A DNA stretch of 64,000 nt from positions 1,054,001-1,118,000 of the forward strand of contig NEEC01000021.1 of NCBI GenBank assembly GCA_002189035.1. Direction: 5' to 3'. The first letter of the stretch is position 1; each line of letters begins with the position of its first letter. Of this stretch, positions 10,033 to 21,211 are shown in pieces. A program made the translations under genes and the position numbers. Source of the stretch: Utricularia gibba. Its lineage: Eukaryota; Streptophyta; Magnoliopsida; Lamiales; Lentibulariaceae. A model generated the notes under the pieces. It did not search any database, was not told the DNA's origin, and saw only the letters and a program-made list of their open reading frames with translations.

Positions 10033-13000
10033 TTATCTATACAAACTATATTTCTATCATATTGGAAATTCATATAAGATTAGTATAATGTACTTTCACT
10101 CTTTATCAATGTAATCAATGAGGTTTATACTACCACCAATTATAGGCATGAGTTTGTATCTTATATAGATAACTTGTTTAAACCAATCAATTTTCTAAAA
10201 AATTTAAAATATAATTAAAAATTATAAATCTCAATTCAACTCATTATATAAAAAAGATCTTCGATTCGATTCTATTAATATCTAATATTTCAAATACTTC
10301 TGTATTTGTATTGGATCGATAATCATTCCACATTCCATATGGCATACTTTTTCAAGAATGCTAATCCTTTGGAGGGCAGTACAACATAAGCCTACTGATT
10401 AATGTTTGAAAAATGTTATGTTTTTTAGTAAACCACCACTTGTTGCCAATTATTGGTCTAGGGTAGTTATGGTAAAGAGGTCTTTGTTGGTAGTTGCAAT
10501 TCATTAAATTTGCTCATACATTATAAGTTTTATTAATTTATTTCATTATTAAAAATAGCTATATTTCAAGATATTTAATATCCCATAAAGAAAATACCAA
10601 ATAAAATATAAAAAATAATATAAAGACTTTTTTTGGTAATTTTACAAAAAAAAAATTTGTAACAAATATAATTGATTTATATTTTTAAAAAATAAAAATT
10701 TAGAAATCATTCTTATTTTTAATAAACTACAAGACCATTGATTCTGATTTTGTTTTGTTTTGATTTTTAAAAATATTTTTCGAATGAAAACCCTTATAAA
10801 TTTATTTTAAAATAAAAATGATATTTATGGGATAATATCATTATTTAAAAACGTTTTTTTTTAAATATAAAATAAGTATCAAACTTCAAGGAGCATAATG
10901 CATCCAAAAGATTCTGACGTGTACTGATGGGCCCACATTTCGGATTTCCAAATCCACGTCATGTCCAGCACTGTTTTTTTAGTTCAAATGGATCTTTCAC
11001 AAGATAATGCATCACAAGGGACACGACAAGCAATGTATGAACACATGGAACAACACTCCCACATAACTTATCTCGTTTGATCACGTGATAATTTTTTTTT
11101 TAAATATCATTCATATTTCTTGTGTATTTCAATTTTAACTACGTCATTAGTAAAATATTCACCTCCCACTAACCATACTACTTTGATCACATTTTAAATG
11201 AAAATAGCTATTAGTTATTAAAAAAGGGCTTTTTAAATCAATAGTGGAATTAGGAATAAATATCAAATAATTAATCACTAATCATAAGTTCAAAGTTCAA
11301 TAATTACACACATTTTCGTTATTGATCAAATGGACAATTATGTCCCTTTCTCCAACTAAATGATCTCAATGTAAATGTTTTGTCTTTATTGTTTGAGAAA
11401 TTGTATGTTTTTGAAACAAGTCCAAACATTTGGATGAATTATTACTATAATACACTTTGTTGAATTAATTTCAAAATTTTTTTGATCATCAAATATTTTT
11501 TTATTTAGTGATAGTAAAAAGAACTAGAAATACTTAAGTTTAAATATAAAATTTATACAGCATGTGATTTATATATTTGTTCAAAGCATTGAAGTAATTT
11601 TTTTAAAAAAATAAATTTGAATATTCATAAATATTAAAAGAAAATGTTACTATCAATACAATAAATGTGTTATTAACATAAGTGGTGTATATATTATATA
11701 TTTCAAAGATATTTTCATTTTTAAATATTTTTTAAATTTATATTATATTATATAATGATTAGATTAATCATTATTCTTGTGCCACTGTTGACTTCATATG
11801 CATTGGAAATATCCAATGATACTATACATTTTGGATACTTAATTATCACGTTATTTTACGTTTTTTTCGAGCAAATTTTGTATACATAATTAATTTCATT
11901 ATACTTGATTCTTTTCATTAATTTGCATGGAGTGTTTAATGAATATAATTTTTATTCATAAAATCCAAAATTAGTTTTTAAAAATTACTATTATAATCTA
12001 GTTTTGTGTACTAGTCATTGTGGGCACTTCTTGTATGTCTTTTCTTTCCCTTTTTTTATTTGAATAAATAATGAATAATAATTCAAATTAAACAAATCCA
12101 ACACATTTATCTAATGCTGTATCTTGGGCATTGACCAAACCCTATGAAGATTTTTCTGTGGATGAATATTTTATTATAAATATTACTAATAATCATCCAA
12201 AAATGTAATGTTTTTCTAATTATAATAATGTGGAATAATATTTTTTTATTATTATTCTTTAGTGACCTTTATTGGTTCGATAAGATTTTTACTGGCATGT
12301 TGCCTTGATAAGCACGTGACCGTATAAGAGAAAATTCAACCCACGTTTTGAACATTTTTATGTTTATGAATCTCATCAATAACACATCAAAATTAGTCAC
12401 TCACAACTCAGGAATAAAAAAAATGCATATCCCAGTTACAAATAATTCGCTTATAAACTATAGTCTAAATCTTAGTCTATAAATTGGTTTGACCGGTCAA
12501 GTCGATTTATGCTTAGAAAATCCATATCTTACATCCTATATTAGTATAAAATGGATTATTTGCGTCATTGATTCTGATTATTGACGTCATTGGTTCCCAT
12601 TATTTTACAATTTAATGTAATTAGTCATCACTGTTTCAAAAGAATATCAAAAATTGATTACAATAATTCAATGATTATCGCTTACATAAATATTTTTGTA
12701 TAAATAATATATTATTTAAAATAATTGATATTAATAGTCCTCAAATTTGGTAAAATTAGTTTCCAAACAAACTGTTAATTATACCCAGTGTTTAAATAGT
12801 AAAAAATAAAATACGTTGAAAATATAAATTTTATAAATTAATTATGTTCAATATGCTAAAATTTTGGAGATCGATTTTGTCATTAGGAATAAACTAAACA
12901 ATTCATGATGAACTAATTTAAGTAAAATGTTAAATTAAGGTTTTTTGACGTATTTTTCTATTATAAATATATTATTAATTGAAAAAAATTCTATCAAAAC

Positions 13001-13500
13001 TCGAAAATTAAACATGTGCGTGTAAAACATGTTTGAAATGTGATACATAATTTATGTTAAAAAATCTGAACTAATTTTAGTAAAATGTTAAATATTAAAG
13101 TTTTTGACGTAATTTTTTCATTATAAATATATTATTGGATGGAAAAGAGTCTATGAAAACTCTAAAATTAAGCATGTTCGTGTTAGAATAATTTCGAAAT
13201 GTGATACCCGTTCGTAAGATATCGCAATATGGCACCGGGATGGGCTACATGATGAGTTACCATATGTTATATCACAATTTAGTTCTTAATTTTATAGACA
13301 TGATTTTTATTCCGTATGGATGTGTTTGTAGAGATCCGAATTGTGAGACAACTGATCAAACAACAGTCTTGACACGTAACATGAAAGATAGGCTTTCGGG
13401 CAACTTATGTCTGTACGGGGACTGGTTTTGTAATAAAAAAAAAGAAATAAAAAAGAAAAAGGATTCGTACACAACAACATGATCGAAGTGTAACAATTCT
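10033..13500. other. AT-rich intergenic region
   Basis: Long A/T runs and no convincing coding frame or RNA gene. The only structure I can support is the 138-base tandem repeat near its right end. Confidence 0.7.
12909..13207. repeat. Two imperfect tandem copies of a ~139-base unit
   Basis: 12909-13046 and 13068-13207 both run from GAACTAATTT through TTTTTGACGTA and TTATAAATATATTATT to GAAATGTGATAC, with substitutions and small indels. They are separated by about 20 bases. They may be fragments of a transposable element or an old duplication. Confidence 0.75.
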
Positions 13501-13502
13501 CT

Positions 13503-13510
13503 CTATAAAT
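13503..13510 (+). promoter_or_regulatory. TATA box of the glyoxalase-like gene
   Basis: CTATAAAT lies about 135 bases before the chosen ATG, in the AT-rich flank just before the sequence turns GC-rich. A transcription start near 13535 would follow. Confidence 0.5.
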
Positions 13511-13642
13511 TCTTGCATCCCGCCGCTGATCCACCCCAACCATCCACAAAGTGCGGTGCTCCGCTCCATCCCCATCCCCCTGGTTCCCGGCGGCGAAGCC
13601 TTGAACGTGATCCCGTCTCCGGCAGAGTTTCTCCGATCGAAA

Positions 13643-14506
13643 ATGTCTGTGAAGAAGGAGAATCCCTTGAGCCTGTCTTCTCTAAACCACATCTCTCTGG
13701 TATGCAAATCTGTGGAGGAGTCTAACGATTTCTACCAGAACGTGCTCGGGTTCCTTCCTGTTAGACGCCCCCAGTCGCTGAAATTCGATGGATCCTGGTA
13801 AATCGAGCGCATCTAGGCTGTCCCTCTTCCGATTTTGTATAGTAATTCTCATCTGTGATTTTGCGCTCCAGGCTTTTTGGACATGGATTCGGGATTCATC
13901 TTCTTCAGTCTGAAGATCCTCAAAAAATGACCAAGAAAACAGTGATTAATCCCAAGGATAATCACATTTCTTTTCAGGTAATTACTCCATCTTACACTGA
14001 TCTCCTTTCCCTTCTGCTCCTCCCGAATTGAAGCTAGTGAAATTGTTAACAATCTTCATTTTGTCGCTTCCCCATTAAAAAATACATTTTTCCCTCTTGG
14101 TAGAGGAAACAGCTGCACATGGGAATATTACTCCCCTTGATTGACGAATGATGATGTGTCCCTTCTGACTTGGCACCAAGAATTCAATCCCAATCACACA
14201 CTCAATGCTTACTTGCACGAATCCTCCAGCCTGATCATCTTCTCCATCTGGTTTTCTGCAGTGCGAGAGCATGGGAGCTGTGGAGAGCAAGCTGAAGGAG
14301 CTGGGAATCCCTGGGTGCGCCAAAGAGTGGAGGAAGGCGGCATCTTCATCGACCAGCTCTTCTTCCACGATCCCGACGGGTTCATGATCGAGATCTGCAA
14401 CTGCGACGACATGCCGGTGATCCCCCTCGCCGGCGTCGGAGAGATGGGCGCCTGCGCTCGCCTCGGCCTCCATCCCCATCTCCCCATCTGCTCCATGACG
14501 AGCTGA
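13643..14506 (+). CDS. Glyoxalase I-like (VOC superfamily) protein, one frame break
   Basis: Three exons: 13643-13797, 13872-13977 and 14262-14506. Exon 1 carries NPLSLSSLNHISLVCKSV, exon 2 LFGHGFGIHLL and KDNHISFQ, exon 3 EEGGIFIDQLFFHDPDGFMI and EICNCD. This matches the plant GLYI4/GLYI7 group of about 170 residues in the vicinal-oxygen-chelate fold. These proteins resemble lactoylglutathione lyase and are implicated in methylglyoxal handling; activity is not proven by sequence. The GT-AG junctions keep phase. Exon 3 starts in the frame CESMGAVESKLKELG but must change frame at the CCC run 14309-14311 to reach WVRQRVEEGG, which implies one base short. With that base the protein would be 168 residues. 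An in-frame ATG at 13556 exists, but 13643 gives the family length. Confidence 0.88.
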
Positions 14507-14529
14507 TTCCGAGGTGTCCACACGAGACT

Positions 14530-16720
14530 GTTCATACAATGAATCCATTTCCTTATTCTTTGCGACACCTCTCAGAATTCCACATTCTAAAATGCGGTTT
14601 TGGGTGTGGATTGAAATGCTGGTGTTTTGTTCTTAATCGAATTTCGAATAAATTATGAGAAAAATTTTCATAAAATTTAATATCATAAAATTTCATAGAA
14701 ATTTAAAACAATATGAGTGATGGATTGGTGTTCAATAATTGGAAGTTCGAATCATGAGTGGGGCCCATCATGCAATTATTGGCCACCTTGATTGGTTTGG
14801 GAGCTGAAGAGGGATCAATATCTCAAGATTCTTGAAATTTATGTAAAGTTAAATCATATTTTTGATATAATTTCTCTCATCATTTTTTCAAGAAGTGATT
14901 TTAAAAATTATAAGTTGACTTTTTTGAACTTTTTTAAAATAAAAATATAATCCTTGAAGTTATAGGTGTGTTGAAAACTAATATGTTTGGTAGATGTTTG
15001 TTTTGAATATGAATGTTCTTCGTTTATATAAAATTCTTATCTTACATGAGTGTTATTATTAAAAAAAAGAATTATAATTTTTTTATATTATTCAAAATAT
15101 ATTTATTAAATATAATGATATTTTACTATAAATTTTTGAAACGTGTATAATAGAATAATTTTAATGATATTTTTGAGATGTGATTATCACACATGATGAT
15201 TCAAAGTCAATACTCCAAATTCAAAACTAAGTGGTTGTGCACCATGTTACTACAAAAAGACTATTCAATTTTCATTTCTTGATATGATATTGTCTAATGC
15301 GACACAAGAACAAGACCTTTTTTGCAACACAAAGAGGAAGTAAATTTTAAGAGAAGATTATGAGTTCTACATTGGTTATGGGAATTTTAAAGTTAAATGT
15401 GATCTAATAATGAGAAAAACGTAAAATTATAATAACTGTATGTATTAAAATATAATAATATTGTATAAAAAGTCACAAGTTATGATAAAAGATTGAATTA
15501 CATGTTTGAAACCTGAAAATTAATTTAGACGTATGTCTTTTTAATTTGTATCCATACTCTATGATACACATTCATGAAGAAACCCCAAAACACTGACGGC
15601 TACTGACTAGAAAAGAAGTGTAAAATGACTTATTGAATAAAAAAAGTTCACGGCGGCCTGCCAGTTTTGGCCTTTTCGGGGAATAAGAAACAAATCCGTC
15701 GACTTCCTATTCCCGGGCCGCCGCCGTCCCCCCTTCACGAAAGCAAAGCCCACAAACAGAAAGCTTCGGGGATGGCGGCTCCTCCGCCGCCGTGGCTGCC
15801 TTGTTCTTTGTTTTCGTGGGCGTGAGGCGCCACCGGAGCTCCGCTTTTTAGGATTGGCGTCGGAAATCTGTATTTTTTCCCCGGACAAGAATCTGTCTTC
15901 CCAAACCAATCCCGATGAGCCTTGTCTCTCCTGAAAGATACCGCTGATCTCTGTGGTTTTTCAAAGGCTAATCTTTGGATTTTTTCTAATTTCTCTGTCT
16001 TTTACATTGCATATTTATTTTTGATCTATTAAATATAATTTAGATGATAATTACATAATAAATGTTTATCAAATATACAAAATATTAAATATATTATTAA
16101 TATGACTATATTGAAAGATGCACTCTAAATGTAATAGAAATAATTAAAGTGCAATTTATTCATTTTCAAATTTAATGTTGGATATGCACTGGAGTGAAAG
16201 GGTTTTCGGATTTGTGACCTGTCAAGGGCAATTCCGTCTTTCGAACTTCTGCTGCAGCTATTCTTTTGGGCTGGGCTTCTATCATTTGGGTCACAAAGAA
16301 GCTTTCAAACATTCAGTAGACGAATGGGCTCAAAATTTCCGGCCCATTCGAAACATTCAGCATAAAAAAATTGCATTGTTCGAAACTCGAAAAAATTTCG
16401 TATTTCAGATTGGATCTAAGAAGAGAAATTTTGGTTGTATTTTGGATGAAAATTACTTAATTTTGAAAATATTTTGTTTCCAGAAAATAATAAAATATTT
16501 CAAATTTTTTGATGGCATGTAGAATACTTAATATTTGTTTGCTACTAAATATGAGTGTAATTATTTATACAAAAAAGAGTGATTTGAAAAAAATGCTGAT
16601 TTGGTATAAAACAAAAATAAACTTTCAAGATCACTTTTTGGCGAAACACATGTTGAATATTTCATATTAAAAAATGAAAAAATAGTAAATAAACCCGTGC
16701 TGAATAAGCATGGCGAATCC
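14530..16720. other. Intergenic, with a GC-rich island at 15640-15910
   Basis: Mostly AT-rich. 15640-15910 is strikingly GC-rich, with proline/arginine-type open frames on both strands. One is a 17-codon plus-strand frame starting ATGGCGGCTCCTCC near 15770. I recognise no protein, and it could be a lost gene end or a first exon. Confidence 0.4.
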
Positions 16721-16722
16721 CG

Positions 16723-16731
16723 ACACGTGTC
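16723..16731 (+). promoter_or_regulatory. ABRE (ABA-response element) upstream of LEA
   Basis: ACACGTGTC is a perfect palindromic ABRE/G-box core, about 50 bases before the TATA box of the LEA gene. bZIP factors of the ABF/AREB type bind such sites. Confidence 0.6.
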
Positions 16732-16741
16732 GCAACGGTAT

Positions 16742-16750
16742 ACGCGTGTC
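16742..16750 (+). promoter_or_regulatory. CE3-like coupling element
   Basis: ACGCGTGTC matches the core of coupling element 3, known from the barley HVA1 LEA promoter, where it acts together with an ABRE. It lies 11 bases after the ABRE here. Confidence 0.5.
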
Positions 16751-16776
16751 GGCTTCTCTGGAATCCGTACGAAGGT

Positions 16777-16782
16777 TATATA
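16777..16782 (+). promoter_or_regulatory. TATA box of the LEA gene
   Basis: TATATA lies about 70 bases before the ATG at 16849 and directly after the ABRE/CE3 pair. Confidence 0.55.
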
Positions 16783-16848
16783 CTGGTGATGGCCATGGAA
16801 GTACCTCCACCGCAACTCGAAAAGCGAACAGACGCGTAGCTACAGAAG

Positions 16849-17243
16849 ATGGATCAGCAGCAACCAGCGTACAAAGCCGGCGAGGCCAAGGGCCAGATGC
16901 AGGAGAAGGCCGGCCACGCCGTGGGAGGAGTGAAGGAGGCCGGCCACCGCGCCGGGGACATGGCTTCTCAGGCGGGCGAGGCGGCCCGTTGCAAGGGCCA
17001 GGAGGCCAAGGAGCACGCCGGGAGTCACGCGACCGCTGCCAAGGAGAAGGCGGGCGGCGCTGCGGAGGCCACAAAGGAGAAGGCGGGAGGATGGCGGAGG
17101 CCGGGAAGGAGACGGCGCAGGCGGGTAAGGAGAAGGCAGGGGGGATTCTGCAGCAGACTGGGGAGCAGTTGATGGGAGCAGCTCAGGGAGCCACCGAAGC
17201 TGTGAAGCAGGCCGTTGGGATGGGCGGAGAGAAGGAGGAGTAA
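16849..17243 (+). CDS. Late embryogenesis abundant protein, group 3 (LEA_4 type), one frame break
   Basis: The frame from 16849 begins MDQQQPAYKAGEAKGQ and carries repeated A/K/E/G-rich segments such as KEKAGGAAEATKEKAGG. These are the amphipathic, natively unfolded repeats of group-3 LEA proteins, which protect proteins and membranes during drying. After about 17083-17093 the family sequence continues in another frame (MAEAGKETAQAGKEKAGG, then ILQQTGEQLMGAAQ) and ends GEKEE at 17243. One base is missing relative to a continuous frame; with it the protein would be 131 residues. The QQTGEQ...AVK..GM tail matches the Arabidopsis LEA7-like group as I recall it. No intron is seen. The promoter has ABRE and CE3 sites, so ABA and seed or drought control is likely. 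Confidence 0.85.
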
Positions 17244-17259
17244 GTGAGTGAGTGATTGT

Positions 17260-18050
17260 GGAGAAGATAAGCATCATCTTCGCCTTCCCATTTCGCGTGC
17301 TCCCTTTGCAGTTTCTCTAGTCCCCTTTCCCGGGAACAATGCCATTTGAATAAGACAGTCACTTAAGTTTTTTAAAATTAATATGATTAGTGTCAAAATG
17401 TAACCATTCACCCACCTTTAGTCTTCGTTTGGTTAATGTGTTTTAAGTATTAATGGGTTTAAATTATTTAGATTTAATTAAACCTAAATATGTGTGTATA
17501 AAATTAATCATACCTCCCTTGGTTATATATATAATCATATTATATATATATAATGATTATTATACTCATATATATAAAATATAATTATACCTATAAACTA
17601 AATAATATAATTTTATTAAATTTATCATAAATCAATATTATAATCTTATATCAAACGAAGCTTTAGTATATTTTAGTCATAAAAAATTTACGTTTTTTTA
17701 GTTTTTTATATAAGATTGAAAAAATATTTTATTTAAATATATTATTTATTCCATCCGTAATCAATGTGTTACATTGATCGATACTCACTAGATCCCAAAT
17801 CTTAAATAATGACTCTCGACATACTCGTTAAATGTTCCCTTATCATATCATTGGTATCAAAATTAGTTTAATAATAATGATATAAGTAATTTTTATTGAT
17901 ATATTTAATACTCAAAATTTACGTATTTAGTATATTTAATAAAAAACACTTAATTATTATTTAGAACATGCACATGATTCATTATTCCACAAAACAATAT
18001 CTTTTTAAAAAAAACATCTTGATTCTCCACCATGCGCCACTCCGAACCAA
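17260..18050. other. Intergenic, AT-rich, with TA-rich stretch
   Basis: Convergent spacer between LEA and the thioesterase gene. It includes a TA-dinucleotide-rich stretch at 17520-17580. No coding or RNA gene is seen. Confidence 0.6.
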
Positions 18051-18053
18051 GAC

Positions 18054-19976
18054 CTAAAGCCCAAGCCTGGCCTTCAGCCAAGAGCCGACCTCGTCCATCA
18101 CCGATGGTACGGTGTAGTGACCCACCCTGCAACCGCCGGCGTGTCAAAACAGGGGATGGAAGCATGATGATGACAAACAAACTCACTCTTGAAACGTTCT
18201 GAAGGTCAGGTTTCTGAAGCCAGAGGAGGAGAGGACTTGGTATGACTTCTCCCCATGCGTGTATGGAACCACTTCATCGCCTGTTGAACTTGGGGTGATC
18301 AGAACCGACCAAAATCGGAGTTTTTACGCAGAATCGTGTTACGAAAACGAGGAAAAGTTGAGAATTGTGATGCGTACAGAGGCCATGAGCGAGCAGGATT
18401 GGTAGATGGGCAGCACGTTGTGTGTAGTCGTGTGATCCCTCCATCTCTATGCTCATGCCCCTGCAGTGTTAGGCACCGAGTTCAGATATCTTGCATGCAA
18501 GTTTCTAATAAGGAGGAGGAGGAGGAGGAGGAGAACCCTGCACTGGGAAGCCAGCCACTTATGGCAACGATGGCTCTGAGGTTAACTTGGTAAGGGCAGC
18601 CATTTCCATGCTTGCCGCGGGCGAAGCAACTCGCGGAATACAATGCTGTGGCGGCACCCATGCTGAATCCTCCGATTCCGAGCTTAACTGCACCATGAGT
18701 ACAGTAAACTCAGGAGTTGTATGGGCATGGAAATTGGCAAGAAAACTTGCGTGATAACTGTTTATCCTAAGATGATGAAGATAGGCAAGGATAGCTAGGT
18801 GTTCATACCATCATGTGGCTCACTAGAGAGCAAATTAGAAATGTATGCAGCCGAGGCATCTAACTCTTCAGAATCCTCAGGAAACTCGTCGGTGAGCTCT
18901 CTGCCATCGAACCCTGGGATGGAGGAGGAGTGAAAATATGTTTGGTGTTGCAAGTATGAGATGTTTTACTTACAAGCAGTGCAAGGAAATCCCCCAAGTA
19001 GTGCAACTGGACGAGTGGGAGCAGTAGGGCATATCCATTTTATCTGCAAATCCAAGTTTTGGTACCACAGCGATATAGATTTCTGCCATACATGATTGTT
19101 ACTTACATTTGGAAGTTGCAGGCTTTCCAGAAGGTGTAGCCAACTGAAGAAGAAAAGAGCAAACCGGCCAACTCAGCAACGTGTACAAAAGACTAAAGCT
19201 GAAAATAACATCACATAGGATATTTTCACGGTACATGGGATTTTGTTGCTTGTTCATCTGGAAAGTGAACACGGATAGCAACAAAAAAAAGGTGTTCCCT
19301 TTAGCATAATTTAGCTGAAGCAATGAGTGATGAACAACACGAAAGCAACTAGGTTACCATTGCTTCAAAAATCATCACCTCGGGAATATTCCTAAAGCTG
19401 AAAATAACATCACATAGGATATTTTCACGGTACATGGGATTTTGTTGCTTGTTCATCTGGAAAGTGAACACGGATAGCAACAAAAAAAAGGTGTTCCCTT
19501 TAGCATATTTTAGCTGAAGCAATGAGTGATGAACAGCACGAAAGCAACTAGGTTACCACTGCTTAAGAAATCATCACCTCGGGAATATTCCTAACTCATG
19601 AACTCGAAAGTTAAAAAGCGTAAAATCCGCATACACTTTATGACGATTTAGAAATATTTGAGTTGATTTTGTTTAGGGATCTGAAATGATCGTTAACAAC
19701 ATTCAAACACACTGCTAAATAGACAAAATGTACCTAGAGCCATTGTCCCCAAGCCCGTGAAGCCAAACGATAGTGGCAAGGTGCTTCCCCTTTGGCTTAA
19801 CAACATATATCCTCCCAAACTCAAATGTTGCTCGGCCTGTTCTGCTCCCTGAGATACGATCAAGCAACACAAGCATATTACACATGAGTCAAGAAAATAG
19901 CTAGAAATGTTATAAGAAGAATCACAAAAAAATTGAAACTCTTCGGATGCTAACCAGAGCCACCAGAATAACTCAT
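18054..19976 (-). CDS. Acyl-protein thioesterase / carboxylesterase (alpha/beta hydrolase)
   Basis: Nine coding exons: 19976-19955, 19848-19734, 19143-19107, 19043-18974, 18913-18809, 18687-18537, 18460-18378, 18280-18187, 18126-18054. All borders are GT-AG and the lengths sum to 750 bases, 249 residues plus stop. The protein starts MSYSGGSGSRTGRATFEFGR, then ATIVWLHGLGDNGSSW (oxyanion region), IKWICPTAPTRPVALGG and LDASAAYISNLLSSEP. GIGGFSMGAATALYS holds the nucleophile serine in G-x-S-x-G, HGLCDEVVPYTHGEKS the acid, and VGHYTVPSVMDEV the histidine. This is the plant acyl-protein thioesterase family, cytosolic enzymes thought to remove palmitoyl groups or hydrolyse small esters. Intron 2 holds a recent 199-base tandem duplication. 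The intron after 18537 begins GTTCTCC(TCC)n. Confidence 0.92.
19193..19590. repeat. 199-base tandem duplication inside an intron
   Basis: 19193-19391 and 19392-19590 are direct repeats starting CTAAAGCTGAAAATAAC and ending CGGGAATATTC. They differ at only a handful of positions. The duplication lies in the second intron of the thioesterase gene and leaves both splice sites intact. Confidence 0.92.
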
Positions 19977-20894
19977 TTTGTTTCTGTTGTCAAATAAATC
20001 GAAATGTCATCCACAAGAAAGCAATTTATGTAAGATGGAAGTAAGAAACCAGGCACCCTCATGCATTTATACTCAAACAGAGCAAGTGAAAATGGAATAA
20101 AAAACACTCCTGTAACCAGCTGCCGCATGCCAAGTAACAAAAAAGTAAAACACTGAGCATCCTTAGAAAGAACCAGGGGGCAAAAAGGAATGCGAAAAGC
20201 CAAATATATTTTCAACGCGCAAACAGACAAAAAGGGTATGCTTAAAATCACTCACTATTATTCTATTTTTATGCTCTCAATGAACAAGTAGAAGCAACTA
20301 AGGGAGTTACTTTGATCAACTCTTAAGATTAGAGAATAAAACTCATTTCAGCAAAACGTTTTAAACCTAATTCCTTCAACTTTTTTTTTAAAGAAGAATT
20401 TCAAACAGCGCAAAAAGTACCAGAAAAAGAAAAAGAGGAGCATGCAGAACTGCTTGATTCATTCCAGCCGTTGAGGTTGGAGGAGTCTTGGTTTACAGCC
20501 AATGTGGGGAATTTATGCCTTCAGCAAGACATATCAACGTTGAGAATCTTTCCCCCAAAAAGTGAAAACAATGGAGAATACTTCAATCTGCCAAAATTGA
20601 AATCAATGAGAACGAAAAAGAGAATCACGCCCCCCATCATTTGTTTCGCGATTCTCTGATGATTTGATGCTGCCCATTATCTTCACCATCAAGATAGAAT
20701 GTCAATTAACGAAGGCTGTTAGTCTTGACAATAAGGCTCTCTCATGTACAGACCAAAATTCCAGATCCAAGGAGCGTAGAGACAGGAGATACTTCTCCTT
20801 CTTGGATGATTACAGTTATCCCTAAATGCCCACAGGATTAAAAAATAGTTAGTTAAATCACGAGATATGATCATGATTAACAAATCATATGGAT
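19977..20894. other. 5' flank / probable 5' UTR of the thioesterase gene
   Basis: Moderately AT-rich sequence upstream of the first coding exon. A non-coding first exon could lie near 20460-20760, where base composition is less AT-biased, but I cannot prove it. No other coding gene is seen. Confidence 0.35.
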
Positions 20895-21014
20895 AAGCAT
20901 GGTAACTAAATAGATAATATGATCATTTGAAATCACAATATTCTCACTTCAAGCATGGTAACTAAATAGATAATATGATCATTTGAAATCACAATATTCT
21001 CACTTCAAGCATGG
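20895..21014. repeat. Exact 56-base tandem repeat, two copies plus a partial
   Basis: AAGCATGGTAACTAAATAG starts at 20895 and again at 20951. The two 56-base units are identical, and the first eight bases recur at 21007. The repeat lies in the spacer downstream of the PPR gene. Confidence 0.9.
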
Positions 21015-21211
21015 TCTGTTGATGAAAAGTTTAGGAGGTGATCCAACGAGGGTAGAGGCAGAAATAGCACGACAATTTCTGAAACATCAGGCCGGTGCAT
21101 CAAACTGGCGTTGGGGAAAAACACTAAAGCCGGTGTGGAGCCAGGTTATAGCCCCACATTCACCTTTTTTTTTAACGGTCACCCATTTCAACAGGGCTCA
21201 ATCAGGAGGAG

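Noticed and set aside
14741-14751. GTTCGAATC-like tRNA B-box / SINE promoter
   Set aside because: No pairing T-arm, no A-box at the right distance and no cloverleaf.
15607-15909. A 100-residue minus-strand frame in a GC-rich island
   Set aside because: Low-complexity Arg/Pro composition, no recognisable domain, and it runs into AT-rich sequence at its end.
16710-17243. A 177-residue plus-strand frame overlapping LEA from 16710
   Set aside because: Its first two thirds is arginine/glycine nonsense from the wrong frame. Only its last 50 residues belong to the LEA protein.
17848-17862. TGGTATCAAAATTAG resembling a tRNA-Met primer site
   Set aside because: The match is weak after TGGTATCA, and no terminal repeat was found on either side.
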